A stretch of DNA of 64,000 bases from Chryseobacterium lathyri (lineage in GTDB: Bacteria > Bacteroidota > Bacteroidia > Flavobacteriales > Weeksellaceae): NCBI RefSeq assembly GCF_030812195.1, contig NZ_JAUSSF010000004.1, positions 62,001 through 126,000 of the forward strand, read 5' to 3'. Position numbers and translations under genes: made by a program. The notes beneath the pieces are model-generated. The model ran no database searches and was not told where the DNA came from. It was given only the letters and a program-made list of their open reading frames with translations. Positions 19,274 to 28,524 of the stretch are shown here, piece after piece (positions within the stretch are counted from its first letter, which is position 1; each line of letters opens with the position of its first letter).

Positions 19274-19930
19274 ACTTAATATTTGTCAAACGCTACTTGC
19301 CTGTTAAATGTTCATTATAATTAAGTTTTCTTTGGATTGACGAATATTTTCTGTTCATTTAAATAGTTTTTTTACAATTTTTTGTGGCTTAAAGATAATT
19401 ATTCTATCTATAACAAAATGAGAAATACTGTAAATCGCAAAATAAAATAAAATTTACAAGGTAATTCCAAACGTTATGCTGCGATCCAATCTCCAACAAC
19501 TTTTTCATAAGAAATTAAGATGGAGTTATTCATTTTTTAATTGCCATATTCTTTATTTCCTCATTTGAATGGTTGTCCAGCATTTTTAGTATAACAAGAA
19601 TAATAAAGACCCGTAAAAAACTCATTTTCTTTTATATTTCAATTGTATTAAAAATGTTCTGTTCAAGAGTTTATACTTCTGAATAGTTGTCATATTTTTT
19701 GGTTATAAAAACGGTCAATTTTCTTTTCATTCTTTCCACTCAGTTGGTCTGCTGTCCCCAATATTTTATAGGATAATTTTCATCAAAAAAACGAAAAAAA
19801 CAAGCTCTTAAATTATAATACGACATGTTTTGACGCTGTGCGCCAGTACCTTTGTATCAGAGCTAAGATAAAGAATCCCGGGAAATTAATTGTCTTACTA
19901 AATTTTAACCTTAAAATAATTCTTTAAATT
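19274..19930. other. Intergenic region, AT-rich, two tiny overlapping minus-strand ORFs
   Basis: About 650 bp. On the minus strand near 19475-19625 a 31-codon ORF (MSFLRVFIILVILKMLDNHS...) ends in ATGA, overlapping a 19-codon ORF. Neither has a recognisable product. The promoter of the BspA-like gene is at the right end. Confidence 0.4.
19847..19854 (+). promoter_or_regulatory. Candidate -7 box for the BspA-like surface protein
   Basis: Exact TACCTTTG, 76 bp before the ATG at 19931. A TTTG lies 14 bp upstream of it, closer than the usual 18-20. Confidence 0.45.
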
Positions 19931-21424
19931 ATGTGTAAAAAACAACTAATAATCATTTTTCTTTTTTTATTTTTCATTTCCTACGCGCAGAATGAATTTG
20001 TTACTCTCTGGAAACCAAATGCAAATGGTATTATTGACCATTCAATAACTTTCGGCGGCACAGGAACCGATTACACTATTTATTGGGAAGAAGTAGGATA
20101 TCCTCAGCATAACGGAGTCATGAATTCTGTAACCTCTAACAGCAACAACCCTATGACCATAACTTTCGGGCCATCATTACACACAGATCCCCTGCAGGCA
20201 ACCTACCAATTGAAAGTATCCAGCGGTAACGGTTTATTTTATGGGTTCAGGGCCAATACCGGCATTATGCCTCCCAGTGGAAATCAGGAGCTCATAGAAG
20301 TCAGCCAGTGGGGAAATACTACATGGCTTCAGCAATTCGATAGCGCATTTGCCAACTGTCCCAGTCTTGACGTAACGGCTGCAGATACTCCTGATCTTAC
20401 ACAGATAAGCAGTTTATCACAAATGTTCCTCAACTGTTCATCTTTGACAGGCCATACTTCATTTTCTTACTGGAATCCTTACAATATTACGGACATGAGC
20501 GGTATGTTCAGCGGAGCGACTCTGTTTAATCAGAATATTGGAAACTGGGATACAGCAAAAGTAACAAATTTTAGCAGTATGTTTTCTTTTGCCTCTGCTT
20601 TCAATCAAGATATTTCTGCCTGGAATACAATATCCGGCACCGATTTCTCTTCCATGTTTTCGGATGCATCAGCTTTCAACCAGCCATTAAATTCATGGAA
20701 TACAGAAAATGCTACTAATTTCCGCTATACATTCTATAATGCAGCAGCATTTAATCAGCCTCTTAATAACTGGAATACAGGTAAAGTAACAGATTTTGAG
20801 CATATGTTTGAAAATGCAGTATCATTCAATCAGCCTATCGGAAACTGGGATGTAAGTAAGGTTGATTATATTGCCGGATTTAATATGTTTGCGGGTGCTT
20901 CACATTTTGACCAGGATATTTCTACATGGAATATCAAGCTTCAAAACTTCGAATGGAATTCAATCTATTTCGGATTTAAAAATGCGGGCTTATCATGTAC
21001 GAATTACAGCAATTTTCTCATTGCTCTGAATAATAATCCTACATGGACGAACTCAACAATAACATCCGGAACTATAGATGCAACAGGACTTGTTTATTCT
21101 ACACCACAAGCCATGCTGGCCAGAGCCCAACTGATCAACAAAGGGTTTAATATTATTGGGGATTCCTATATTTCCGGTTGTTTTCTGTCAACAACAGAAG
21201 TTTCAGCAAAAACAAAAACTTCGGCTTATCCTAATCCAACGACAGGAGTGATTAATGTGGAATCCGCAGCGGATGAAAATGTTCATTTATATGACATCAA
21301 CGGTAAACCCATTAAAAATGTGATGTTTAGAAAAGGGAAAAACACGATCGATCTTACTGAATATCCATCAGGGAGCTATTTCTTAAAAGGTGATACTATT
21401 TTGACTAAAATAATTAAGGAATAG
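19931..21424 (+). CDS. BspA/DUF285-repeat surface protein with T9SS type A sorting domain
   Basis: 497 residues: signal peptide (about 1-20), a beta-rich N-region, then repeated DUF285 (mycoplasma-lipoprotein/BspA-like LRR) units of about 24 residues, seen as FNQNIGNWDTAKVTNFSSMF, FNQPLNNWNTGKVTDFEHMF and similar (about 155-340). The C-terminal about 75 residues form a Por-secretion/T9SS type A tail (YPNPTTGVINVES ... LYDINGKPI ... LTEYPSGSYFLKG). The protein is therefore exported by the type IX system and anchored or released at the cell surface. Such repeats usually mediate adhesion. It has its own promoter box and terminator. Confidence 0.9.
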   Translation: MCKKQLIIIFLFLFFISYAQNEFVTLWKPNANGIIDHSITFGGTGTDYTIYWEEVGYPQHNGVMNSVTSNSNNPMTITFGPSLHTDPLQATYQLKVSSGNGLFYGFRANTGIMPPSGNQELIEVSQWGNTTWLQQFDSAFANCPSLDVTAADTPDLTQISSLSQMFLNCSSLTGHTSFSYWNPYNITDMSGMFSGATLFNQNIGNWDTAKVTNFSSMFSFASAFNQDISAWNTISGTDFSSMFSDASAFNQPLNSWNTENATNFRYTFYNAAAFNQPLNNWNTGKVTDFEHMFENAVSFNQPIGNWDVSKVDYIAGFNMFAGASHFDQDISTWNIKLQNFEWNSIYFGFKNAGLSCTNYSNFLIALNNNPTWTNSTITSGTIDATGLVYSTPQAMLARAQLINKGFNIIGDSYISGCFLSTTEVSAKTKTSAYPNPTTGVINVESAADENVHLYDINGKPIKNVMFRKGKNTIDLTEYPSGSYFLKGDTILTKIIKE

Positions 21425-21456
21425 TGGTCAACTGAAAGGTTACCTATTTAAATTCA

Positions 21457-21488
21457 GCTCCAAAGTCATTGTACTTTGGAGCATTTTT
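21457..21488 (+). terminator. Rho-independent terminator of the BspA-like gene
   Basis: Perfect 10-bp stem GCTCCAAAGT / ACTTTGGAGC, loop CATTGT, then ATTTTT. Confidence 0.85.
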
Positions 21489-21494
21489 AAGTGT

Positions 21495-21502
21495 TATATT
21501 TG
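21495..21502 (+). promoter_or_regulatory. Orphan -7 box before a truncated gene
   Basis: Exact TATATTTG with TTTG 16 bp upstream (21475-21478), 35 bp before the ATG of the truncated secreted-protein fragment at 21537. A live-looking promoter now reads into a broken gene. Confidence 0.4.
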
Positions 21503-21536
21503 TGTAAGCGAAGAAGATTTTAGAAGACGATACAAT

Positions 21537-21626
21537 ATGACAAAACTTTTAACAATTACTATATTATCCTTATTCTCATTTTATTTAGAGGTAAAATCAC
21601 ATGATTTTATCCAATTTTTGAATTAA
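21537..21626 (+). pseudogene. 5' fragment of an exported protein gene
   Basis: Twenty-nine codons. The N-terminus MTKLLTITILSLFSFYLEVK looks like a signal peptide and is preceded by a good promoter box, but the frame stops at once. It overlaps the antisense helicase remnant at 21597-21857, so the gene was probably cut by that insertion. Confidence 0.4.
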
Positions 21627-21857
21627 CTCTTCTTTTTCTCCACTTCCGGTTGTTGAGAAACGTATAAAAAGGGATATTGTATTTTTCCAAGATTTATTTT
21701 TTATTAAGTCCCGGTTACTTCGCCGGGTTTCTTTTTTGTGGAATTCAAAACCATCAACTTCTATGGCTAAAACAGGATGCTTACTGAGTTTATTGAAGAT
21801 AAGAAAATCTAAATGTGTTGAATGGTGTTTTGCGTAGTTTTCTTCTTCATTCGTTAA
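21597..21857 (-). pseudogene. 3' remnant of a DUF2726-type helicase/nuclease gene
   Basis: The minus strand reads LTNEEENYAKHHSTHLDFL then IFNKLSKHPVLAIEVDGFEFHKK and later RFSTTGSGEKEELIQKLDK. This is the DUF2726/PD-(D/E)XK-like C-terminal domain of large Bacteroidetes DNA helicases (the HxDFL..., AIEVDGxxFH and RD blocks). The piece LEKYNIP is only found in a shifted frame between two compensating frameshifts, and everything upstream is gone. An IR TAAAATCA-CA-TGATTTTA (21592-21609) sits at its end. Confidence 0.65.
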
Positions 21858-22377
21858 CTTTCAAAAGTTCGAAATCCAGATGTTGGAATGGAAAGTGTAG
21901 AATAACATCATACTAAATGCAGCTATGAACAACTTTGTGGTATGTTTTGTTTTATGCAAAAATAAGTAAGTGATATTTTAAATTCCGATCCGTTCTCCCC
22001 TCTTAATAGTATATAATTATTCTTTCAATCTTCAACCGTTCTAATATGCAATATGCTAGAAGTATGCACTCCAGGCTGATCAATAAGAGATGCTCAATAA
22101 ACATTTGGAATCATATAAATTTTTTAGCAGCTCTTGGGAATTCTGCTTTTGACAATTTACTATAAATTGCAAAAACTACAATTAAAACACTGATAAACAA
22201 GCAATTAATTATATTTTAGATCTTGTCATTTTCCTGAAAACAACAAGATATTACCTTTCGGATAATGAGCCAAACATTTACTTTTACTTCACTTTAAGTT
22301 GTCTTAAGGTATTTACTTTAATGGTAATCGATAAATATTATTTCAGATTCAGTCATATTTTAACTATATAAAAAACA
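21858..22377. other. Intergenic, no gene seen
   Basis: About 520 AT-rich bases between the helicase remnant and the 22378 gene. No ORF with a recognisable product was found on either strand. Confidence 0.5.
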
Positions 22378-23394
22378 ATGAAAAAAACAAGTTTACTGTT
22401 GTGCTTCTTGTGTACTCAGCTGTTCCTTTCCCAAATTGGGATCAATACTAATAATCCGAAATCAACACTAGATGTAACTGCAAAAACAACGGATGGAACA
22501 AAACCTGAAGGGCTTATTGCACCAAGACTTTCGGGAGATCAGATCCAGGCCGGAGATGCTCAATATACAATGGATCAAAAAGGAAGTATTATATATGCCA
22601 CCTCTCCTGTAGCAGCAGCTTCTCCAAAAACCATTAATATTACAGAAGAAGGATATTATTTTTTCGATGGAAATATATGGCAGAAAATAAGTCAGGATAC
22701 CAACCTCTATAAAAACAATGGAACGCTTGAATCGAACAGAGTGGTAACAATGGCTGATAAAACCCTTTCTTTCAACTCTTCTGCTACCACAGGAACCAGC
22801 CATTTTCAGGTAGACAACACTACATTGAATATAGATGCCGTAAATAACAGAGTTGGATTGGGAACGACAGCTCCTGTCACAAGATTAGATATTGATAACG
22901 GAAATGTTGCGGGAGCCATTAAAATTACAGACGGAACACAGGCGGAAGGAAGAGTTTTGGTTTCTGATGCTAATGGTGTTGGTACTTGGCGTGATACTAC
23001 AGGTTCAGCAATTATAGTTAACTCAACAACAGGTATTAGTGTTAATATTTTAGGAACACTCACCTACGTAGGAGCAAGTGCAGTTGTTACTGTTTCGGGA
23101 TATTATATTGTTTCTCCACGTCTTATTACGAACAAAACACCATCGGGTTGTGGGTCTTTTATTGCTTATAATTTAAGTAAGAGCGCAACAGCATCTGTAG
23201 ATCCTGCTTTTCCTTCCCAAGATGTCCATCTGGCTTCTGGAGCGGGAAGCTTTGACTTTATTTATACCTCAAATATCGCCTACCTGACACCCGGAACGTA
23301 CTATATGAAGGTAAGATATTTTAACGGCTGTACCACTAATATATCGAGAAGTACTTTTGCTGAAAATAGCTTTACATTGACATTACTTAAATAA
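22378..23394 (+). CDS. Secreted protein with flavobacterial 'GINTxNPxxTLDV' N-terminus
   Basis: 338 residues. Signal peptide of about 18 residues, then QIGINTNNPKSTLDVTAKT, a motif shared by many flavobacterial exported proteins that resemble phage tail-fibre or surface-layer head regions. A second copy of the motif follows (VGLGTTAPVTRLDIDN, about 160-175), then a beta-rich C-terminal domain (about 210-338). No T9SS tail is present. Function unknown. Related proteins at 24394 and 25279 show a small local family. Confidence 0.75.
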   Translation: MKKTSLLLCFLCTQLFLSQIGINTNNPKSTLDVTAKTTDGTKPEGLIAPRLSGDQIQAGDAQYTMDQKGSIIYATSPVAAASPKTINITEEGYYFFDGNIWQKISQDTNLYKNNGTLESNRVVTMADKTLSFNSSATTGTSHFQVDNTTLNIDAVNNRVGLGTTAPVTRLDIDNGNVAGAIKITDGTQAEGRVLVSDANGVGTWRDTTGSAIIVNSTTGISVNILGTLTYVGASAVVTVSGYYIVSPRLITNKTPSGCGSFIAYNLSKSATASVDPAFPSQDVHLASGAGSFDFIYTSNIAYLTPGTYYMKVRYFNGCTTNISRSTFAENSFTLTLLK

Positions 23395-23475
23395 TATCGC
23401 ATACTGAGAATTATTATTCTTAATTCTTAGCAAACTATAAATCTATCCGTAAAAAACTCCTCAAAACGAGCATCC

Positions 23476-23913
23476 ATGCCAATCAACTATAAAAATATAC
23501 ATATTGGTACCCTTATTGAAAAAAGAGTATCGGAATGTAATATAAAAGTATCCCGCATATGCAATTTTTTTGATTGCATTGAGAAAGATGTCGAGGAAAT
23601 GTATAAACAAGAGGATATGGGTACCAAGATTCTTCTGAAATGGTGCAAATTGCTGAAATATGATTTTTTCCGCATCTATACCCAGCATCTGGTACTGTTT
23701 TCACCTCCTGCTTCACATGATAATAAAGATCCGGATCGAAAATCTGAACTCCCTCAATTCCGCAAAAACATTTATACCAAAGTAATGATTGATTTTATTC
23801 TGGAACTTATCAGTACAGAACAAAAAACAACACGGCAGGTCATTGACGAATATAAAATCCCAAAAACCACGCTCTACAAATGGATCAGCAAATACAAAAT
23901 TGATAAAACTTAA
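23476..23913 (+). CDS. Helix-turn-helix protein, transposase-like or regulatory (first of a pair)
   Basis: 145 residues, basic and helical, in two halves. The N-terminal half (IGTLIEKRVSECNIKVSRICNFFDCIEKDVEEMY) looks like an XRE/IS3-orfA-type HTH, followed by a conserved KWCKLLKYDFFRIYTQHL segment. The C-terminal half ends TRQVIDEYKIPKTTLYKWISKYK, a homeodomain-like HTH as in transposase orfA. Close relatives are frequent in Chryseobacterium and are often annotated as transposases, although no DDE catalytic domain is attached. It lies 9 bp before the second HTH gene. Confidence 0.7.
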   Translation: MPINYKNIHIGTLIEKRVSECNIKVSRICNFFDCIEKDVEEMYKQEDMGTKILLKWCKLLKYDFFRIYTQHLVLFSPPASHDNKDPDRKSELPQFRKNIYTKVMIDFILELISTEQKTTRQVIDEYKIPKTTLYKWISKYKIDKT

Positions 23914-23922
23914 AATTATTTT

Positions 23923-24252
23923 TTGGAAAAACAAGGTAAACCAGATTATATAAAAATATATACAGACCTTATTGAACTAAAATATCCTGAAAAGAGATAT
24001 AAATGCCAAGCAATACTGTCTAAAAGCAGTCTCTCACCATTGGATGTCATTGACCTTGAAAGAATTCTTTTTAAAAGTATAGACAAAGAATTTGATGACT
24101 TTAATCAGGCACACAGATCATACAATGAAAAAGCAATTCTGGAGATATTAGAATATCAAGATAAAAACAAACTTAACAACAGTGAGATAGCCCGACACTT
24201 TAAGCTCAGCAGGAATACCATAGCCAAATGGAAAAAAATTTATATGCCCTGA
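23923..24252 (+). CDS. Helix-turn-helix protein (second of a pair, TTG start)
   Basis: 109 residues starting at TTG 23923; no ATG fits, and the sequence after it (MEKQGKPDYIKIYTDLI when initiated) looks like a natural N-terminus. The C-terminus NNSEIARHFKLSRNTIAKWKKIY is a clear HTH. With the preceding gene it forms a compact two-gene HTH unit lying among secreted-protein genes. It may be regulatory or derived from an IS element whose catalytic gene is absent. Confidence 0.65.
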   Translation: MEKQGKPDYIKIYTDLIELKYPEKRYKCQAILSKSSLSPLDVIDLERILFKSIDKEFDDFNQAHRSYNEKAILEILEYQDKNKLNNSEIARHFKLSRNTIAKWKKIYMP

Positions 24253-24376
24253 TATCACAGGTGAGACAGCCTGTACAAAAACACTTGAAAACGCAGGAGT
24301 TAAAGCGGAAGCAAGAATTAATAGTGTTAAGCTCAAGCCACAATATTTCAACTTAATAAATAAGAATATAAATTAA
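24251..24376 (+). pseudogene. 3' tail of an unidentified gene
   Basis: Forty-one codons open in a frame overlapping the stop of the HTH gene (DITGETACTKTLENAGVKAE ... QYFNLINKN). It has no start and a protein-like composition (EAGVK-type helix). I cannot name the family. It may be leftover sequence or simply the leader of the 24394 gene. Confidence 0.2.
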
Positions 24377-24393
24377 TTAGTTTTAAAATTATT

Positions 24394-25206
24394 ATGAAAA
24401 ACAACATCCTCCTTTTAATGTTTCTGATTGCAGGAAATATGTTTGTAACAGGTCAGGTCGGTATTCTGACATCAAACCCACAAGGCTCGTTTCATATTGA
24501 TGGGGCTAAAGATAATTCAGCAGCTGGTATCCCGCCTGTTGCACAGCAAGCTAACGATGTGGTTGTAACATCACAAGGAAGTGTTGGCATAGGAACAATA
24601 GCACCGAATACTTCTTCGGCATTAGAAGTAAATTCTGCAAATCGTGGCTTTCTGCCGCCAAGAGTTACCCTTACATCAGCTACGGATGCAACAACAATTC
24701 CGACACCGGCTACGGGATTAACGGTTTATAATCTGGGAAATGCAGCGTTAGAAGCGGGGCTTTACAGTAATGTAGGAACTCCTGCTGCCCCAAGATGGAA
24801 CAAAGGAGCCATTATTGACACGAATAGTGGTGGGGTTGTTAAAAAGCTCATTTACAGGGGTAATGCAGACTTAACGAAAACTGTACAAGCCGGATTATTT
24901 GAGTGGAGACTGGCAATAAGGGATGCTACATATATTGCCTTACAAGCACGTTTAATTGCTCAGCCCACAACATCCGTTACGATACAGGGTCCCAGAATAG
25001 GCTGGAAACCGCCAAATGTAGTACCGATTGCAACTATTCAAACATGGACAACTACAGACTGGAATTCATGGAAAGAAATTGATTTTCAAGCCAATGAAGC
25101 ATCTCATTTACTTTACTTAGACGTTTCAACAACAGATGACTTTTACAGGGTTTCGTTCTATACAAGAAGGAATATATATGAATCTTTACTCGTTGAAGTT
25201 TATTAG
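24394..25206 (+). CDS. Secreted 'GILTSNPQG' protein, paralogue of the next gene
   Basis: 270 residues. Signal peptide (about 21 residues, ending FVTGQ), then VGILTSNPQGSFHIDGAKDN, AQQANDV and SVGIGT blocks, almost matching the 25279 gene; a VNSANRGFLPPRVTLTSATD element seen in many flavobacterial surface proteins (about 78-100); then a beta-rich C-terminal domain of about 120 residues with WKEIDFQ. No sorting tail. Unknown function, possibly a surface-exposed structural protein. Confidence 0.72.
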   Translation: MKNNILLLMFLIAGNMFVTGQVGILTSNPQGSFHIDGAKDNSAAGIPPVAQQANDVVVTSQGSVGIGTIAPNTSSALEVNSANRGFLPPRVTLTSATDATTIPTPATGLTVYNLGNAALEAGLYSNVGTPAAPRWNKGAIIDTNSGGVVKKLIYRGNADLTKTVQAGLFEWRLAIRDATYIALQARLIAQPTTSVTIQGPRIGWKPPNVVPIATIQTWTTTDWNSWKEIDFQANEASHLLYLDVSTTDDFYRVSFYTRRNIYESLLVEVY

Positions 25207-25278
25207 CCTTACAAATTACATGAATAAGTTTAATATTTTAATGCAATCGATTAACTCTTTAACAACAAACCATAACTA

Positions 25279-26037
25279 ATGAAAAAAATTATTACGCCAA
25301 TTTTGCTTCTGGCAATAAGCAGCAGCTATCTAAATGCTCAAGTCGGTATTCAAACTTCAAATCCACAAGGTCCTCTTCACATTGACGGAGCAAAAGACAA
25401 TCCTGCTACAGGAAATTTAACGGCCGCACAACAAGCTAATGATGTGATCATCAATTCTATAGGAAATGTAGGAATCGGAACTTCAATACCTACTAATAAA
25501 CTTGAGGTAAACAGCGGAACTTCAGGCACTTCAGGAGTAACAATAACCCAGCTTCCTTCAGCTTCCATACTTTCTACAGATGCCAATGGAAACATCATCT
25601 CAGGAAACTCAGAATCTGCGGGAGTAAATGTTACCAAACAGTATCTGATAGCACCTAATACTGCTGTTGTACTAAACAGTGGCTCAGGAAAGTATTCCTT
25701 CAGGTATTCCGGCTACAATGCGAGTACGCTGCTGGGTGGAAGATGGCAAATGAGAATCAATGACGGTGTTGCAAGACAGTTTAATGTATGGGATACGGAA
25801 TATACGGGAGCCGGCGGAGGCTCAACTGTATATCAGGCGAGAAATGTGGTCAACTTTACACCGGGAGTGTGGGCTCCCCTGAATAGTGCAAATGGAGCAG
25901 GCGGTGCAGATGAATATAATGTATACCATGTTTATGACAGTTCCACGGGAGTTGTATTAAGATTTACCTGCACACTCTCCAATATGGGAACAACTACAGC
26001 GGGTATCAGGGAATCTATGATCCTGGAAGAATTTTAG
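25279..26037 (+). CDS. Secreted 'GIQTSNPQG' protein, paralogue of the previous gene
   Basis: 252 residues. Signal peptide (about 20 residues, ending YLNAQ), then VGIQTSNPQGPLHIDGAKDN, AQQANDV and NVGIGTSIPTNKLEVN, followed by a linker (ASILSTDANGNIISGN) and a distinct C-terminal beta domain. The head region is shared with the 24394 gene while the C-terminal domains differ, as expected for a conserved base with a variable tip. A terminator lies 145 bp downstream. Confidence 0.72.
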   Translation: MKKIITPILLLAISSSYLNAQVGIQTSNPQGPLHIDGAKDNPATGNLTAAQQANDVIINSIGNVGIGTSIPTNKLEVNSGTSGTSGVTITQLPSASILSTDANGNIISGNSESAGVNVTKQYLIAPNTAVVLNSGSGKYSFRYSGYNASTLLGGRWQMRINDGVARQFNVWDTEYTGAGGGSTVYQARNVVNFTPGVWAPLNSANGAGGADEYNVYHVYDSSTGVVLRFTCTLSNMGTTTAGIRESMILEEF

Positions 26038-26181
26038 TAAAGCACAATATATACATAGAAACTAATTAACATGAATTCACTCGTTTAACGATTCTAAAAA
26101 CACAACATCACAGATTGTATCCATACTGTCTCTCATTTATGGATAATTTAAATTGATCAAATTCTAATTCTAGTTTTTATG

Positions 26182-26218
26182 AAATCCGGAAGTTATTTTC
26201 CGGATTTATAGTTTTTAT
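26182..26218 (+). terminator. Rho-independent terminator
   Basis: Stem AAATCCGGAA / TTCCGGATTT with a 6-base loop at 26182-26207, followed by ATAGTTTTTATT. Likely closes the 25279 transcription unit. The remaining 200 bp to 26425 show no gene. Confidence 0.7.
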
Positions 26219-26425
26219 TCCTTTATCAACTGAAAGGTAAAGTTCACAGCATCGGTAACTATACAGCATAATTTCGATTATGCTGCTTAGTATTTTATAT
26301 TTATTTGGGGCTGATTTTAGAGATATTTGTTGCTTCTTACAACAATAACATTAAGATTGTGGTCTAAGAAAATATTCTGCTTTTACTTGAAGGAATAAGT
26401 CATACAATTCCAATTTTGTTTTAAC

Positions 26426-27991
26426 TTACTCTTCACCAGTTTCTTCCTGCAGGTACTTTAGAAACAGTGAGGGAGATAACGATGTTACTTTTTTAAAAAC
26501 TGTAGTAAATTTGCTGTGGGAAGAAAACCCAACTTCGTCAGCTAAAGAAGCTATTTTATAGTTCCGGTACTGAGGTTCATTTTTGAGTTTTTCAATGATA
26601 TAATTTATCCTTAATTCATTGATATAATTATTGAAATCTTTTTCTTTATGTTTGTTGATAACATAGGAAAGGTATTTCGTATTGGTTTCAAAGTGTCCTG
26701 CTAAAAAAGGAAGGGAAATATTTTTATTATTGAAGAGATTCGATTTTTCAAATTTATTCAATTTTGAAAGCAGCTTTTCTTCAGTTTCTAAAGTCATCAA
26801 TACAGGTGTTACATGACGTTCTGCCTGAAGTTCCTCAATCTTGATTTCTTTTATGTCGATAGGATCAGCCAACCTGGAATTTTCACCGGATCTTCTCAAT
26901 ATTTCTTTAAATTTTACAAGATTTTTCTGTTGCTGCACCTTAGATCTTATATATAATAGCAGGAAAAGAATAACAAAAAATCCAGTAACTAATATAATGT
27001 AGCTTTTGTAGATACTTTTTTTCTCTGCCTTTACTATCTTTTTGTCAAGGTTAGTATAAGCCTGGTCAATAAACTGGCGGGTTTCTGTCGTTATTTTTTC
27101 CTCTATCGTATCTTGTTTTAGCTCAACATCTTTTAATTTTTCAATATTTCTGGTTTTTAAATAATATTTCTCGATCGTATTATATACATCATTTTTTAAA
27201 CCAAAAGATTCTCCTTTATCAGCTAACTTTTGGGCAAGATCAAGATAATTTTTTGCTTTAACTAAATCGTTTTTTTCTAAATAAATATTGGCCAGGCCAT
27301 CATAAATTTTCCCCATAACCTTGCTTTGCGGAATATTTCTGGCGAACTCCAATGCTTTTTTATAGTGAAGCAATGAAGCTTCCATATTCTTAAGATGATA
27401 GAAATTAGAGCCAAGAATTTGTTCGTTATCAGCAGCAAAAAAGTCTTTATCTTTTATGATATTATTAAAATGAAATTGAGATCGATAGACGTATTGAATA
27501 GACTTTCTATATCTTTTTCTATCCTGCTCAAAGCCAGCCATCTCCTGAAAAATTAAACCTTGAATATTATGGCCAATTAAAGTATCTTTAATCATCTGGC
27601 CTGTTTCCAGCGTTTTTTCAGCATATTTTTTAGCCTGGCCATACAGTTTCAATGCCCGATACTGGCTGGTTAAAAAAAGGGAAGTTCGGGCTTTCCAGTT
27701 TAAATTATCTGTATTTTCAATAATTGCCTCTGCTTTTTCGGCGTACCATAGAGCTGTTTTGAAATCTTTTGCATCTCGGTATAAAGTTGCGGAAAGCATG
27801 AGACTTCTCGTCTGCAAAGTAGGTGTTTCTGAAGTTTTATATAAAGAGTCGGCAATGTGCAGAGCTTTTTTAAAGTTAACTGGAGCTGTTTCTAAATAGG
27901 TTTTAACATATAATTTGTTATACGCAGCTAAATCCTGTGCATTAGCGGATATGCATACTATAAGAAGCAGAAGGAAAATTTTTATTTTCAT
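26426..27991 (-). CDS. TPR-containing membrane AraC-family regulator
   Basis: 521 residues: signal peptide or N-terminal anchor (about 1-18), tetratricopeptide repeats in the exported part (about 40-290), one membrane helix (about 328-346, ILVTGFFVILFLLLYI), a cytoplasmic linker and an AraC HTH domain (about 420-515, LPFLAGHFETNTKYLSYVIN and IASLADEVGFSSHSKFTTVF). This one-component transmembrane layout is common in Flavobacteriia, where the TPR part presumably senses envelope partners. The gene stands alone between long gaps, so targets cannot be inferred. Confidence 0.88.
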   Translation of the reverse strand: MKIKIFLLLLIVCISANAQDLAAYNKLYVKTYLETAPVNFKKALHIADSLYKTSETPTLQTRSLMLSATLYRDAKDFKTALWYAEKAEAIIENTDNLNWKARTSLFLTSQYRALKLYGQAKKYAEKTLETGQMIKDTLIGHNIQGLIFQEMAGFEQDRKRYRKSIQYVYRSQFHFNNIIKDKDFFAADNEQILGSNFYHLKNMEASLLHYKKALEFARNIPQSKVMGKIYDGLANIYLEKNDLVKAKNYLDLAQKLADKGESFGLKNDVYNTIEKYYLKTRNIEKLKDVELKQDTIEEKITTETRQFIDQAYTNLDKKIVKAEKKSIYKSYIILVTGFFVILFLLLYIRSKVQQQKNLVKFKEILRRSGENSRLADPIDIKEIKIEELQAERHVTPVLMTLETEEKLLSKLNKFEKSNLFNNKNISLPFLAGHFETNTKYLSYVINKHKEKDFNNYINELRINYIIEKLKNEPQYRNYKIASLADEVGFSSHSKFTTVFKKVTSLSPSLFLKYLQEETGEE

Positions 27992-28524
27992 GTACTACAT
28001 ATATTCTTTTAAAATAATGCTGGTATTTAGAGAGGAGTTAAATTTTAGTTCTGATTTGAGGAGAACATTTACTACAATAGTTAGTCTGAATATCGATATT
28101 AACTATTAAATTGATACATCATTAAAGGAATTTGGAATTAGCATGTTTTTTATGGTATGTATCTTAAAATTGTGCTATTTTACAGCAGTTTTTACATGTA
28201 TACAAATTTATATTTTCCGATTTTAATATAAAAATTATTATTGATATAAATTCAGATAAATTGATATCAATATGGTTAAATGGACTATAAAAAACATAGG
28301 GTAACCAGATCGTCAGTGTAACAGAGAATATCACCTTTGATTATGAATTGTTAATCAATTTATAGAGAAATTAGGTTCGTTAAGAAACAGTTAGAAGAAC
28401 GACCAGCAAGTATTGTTTTCACCCAACTAAAGTCTGGCATCAAGATTTGCGATGCAGAAATTAAAAAAATAGTTTTTCATCATCTTGTTGAGATGTTTGC
28501 CGTTTTAGAACTGTCAAATCAGAA
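27992..28524. other. Long gap with small palindromes and an unassigned open frame
   Basis: About 530 bp. Contains palindromes AATATCGATATT (28089-28100) and ATTGATATCAAT (28260-28271). A plus-strand frame from about 28373 (VKKQLEERPASIVFTQLKSG...) stays open into the antisense of the HxlR gene but has no start and no recognised family. Confidence 0.4.

Noticed and set aside
19475..19625. Two tiny overlapping minus-strand ORFs with an ATGA junction
   Set aside because: 31 and 19 codons; the overlap is suggestive of coupling, but length and lack of any family make chance more likely.
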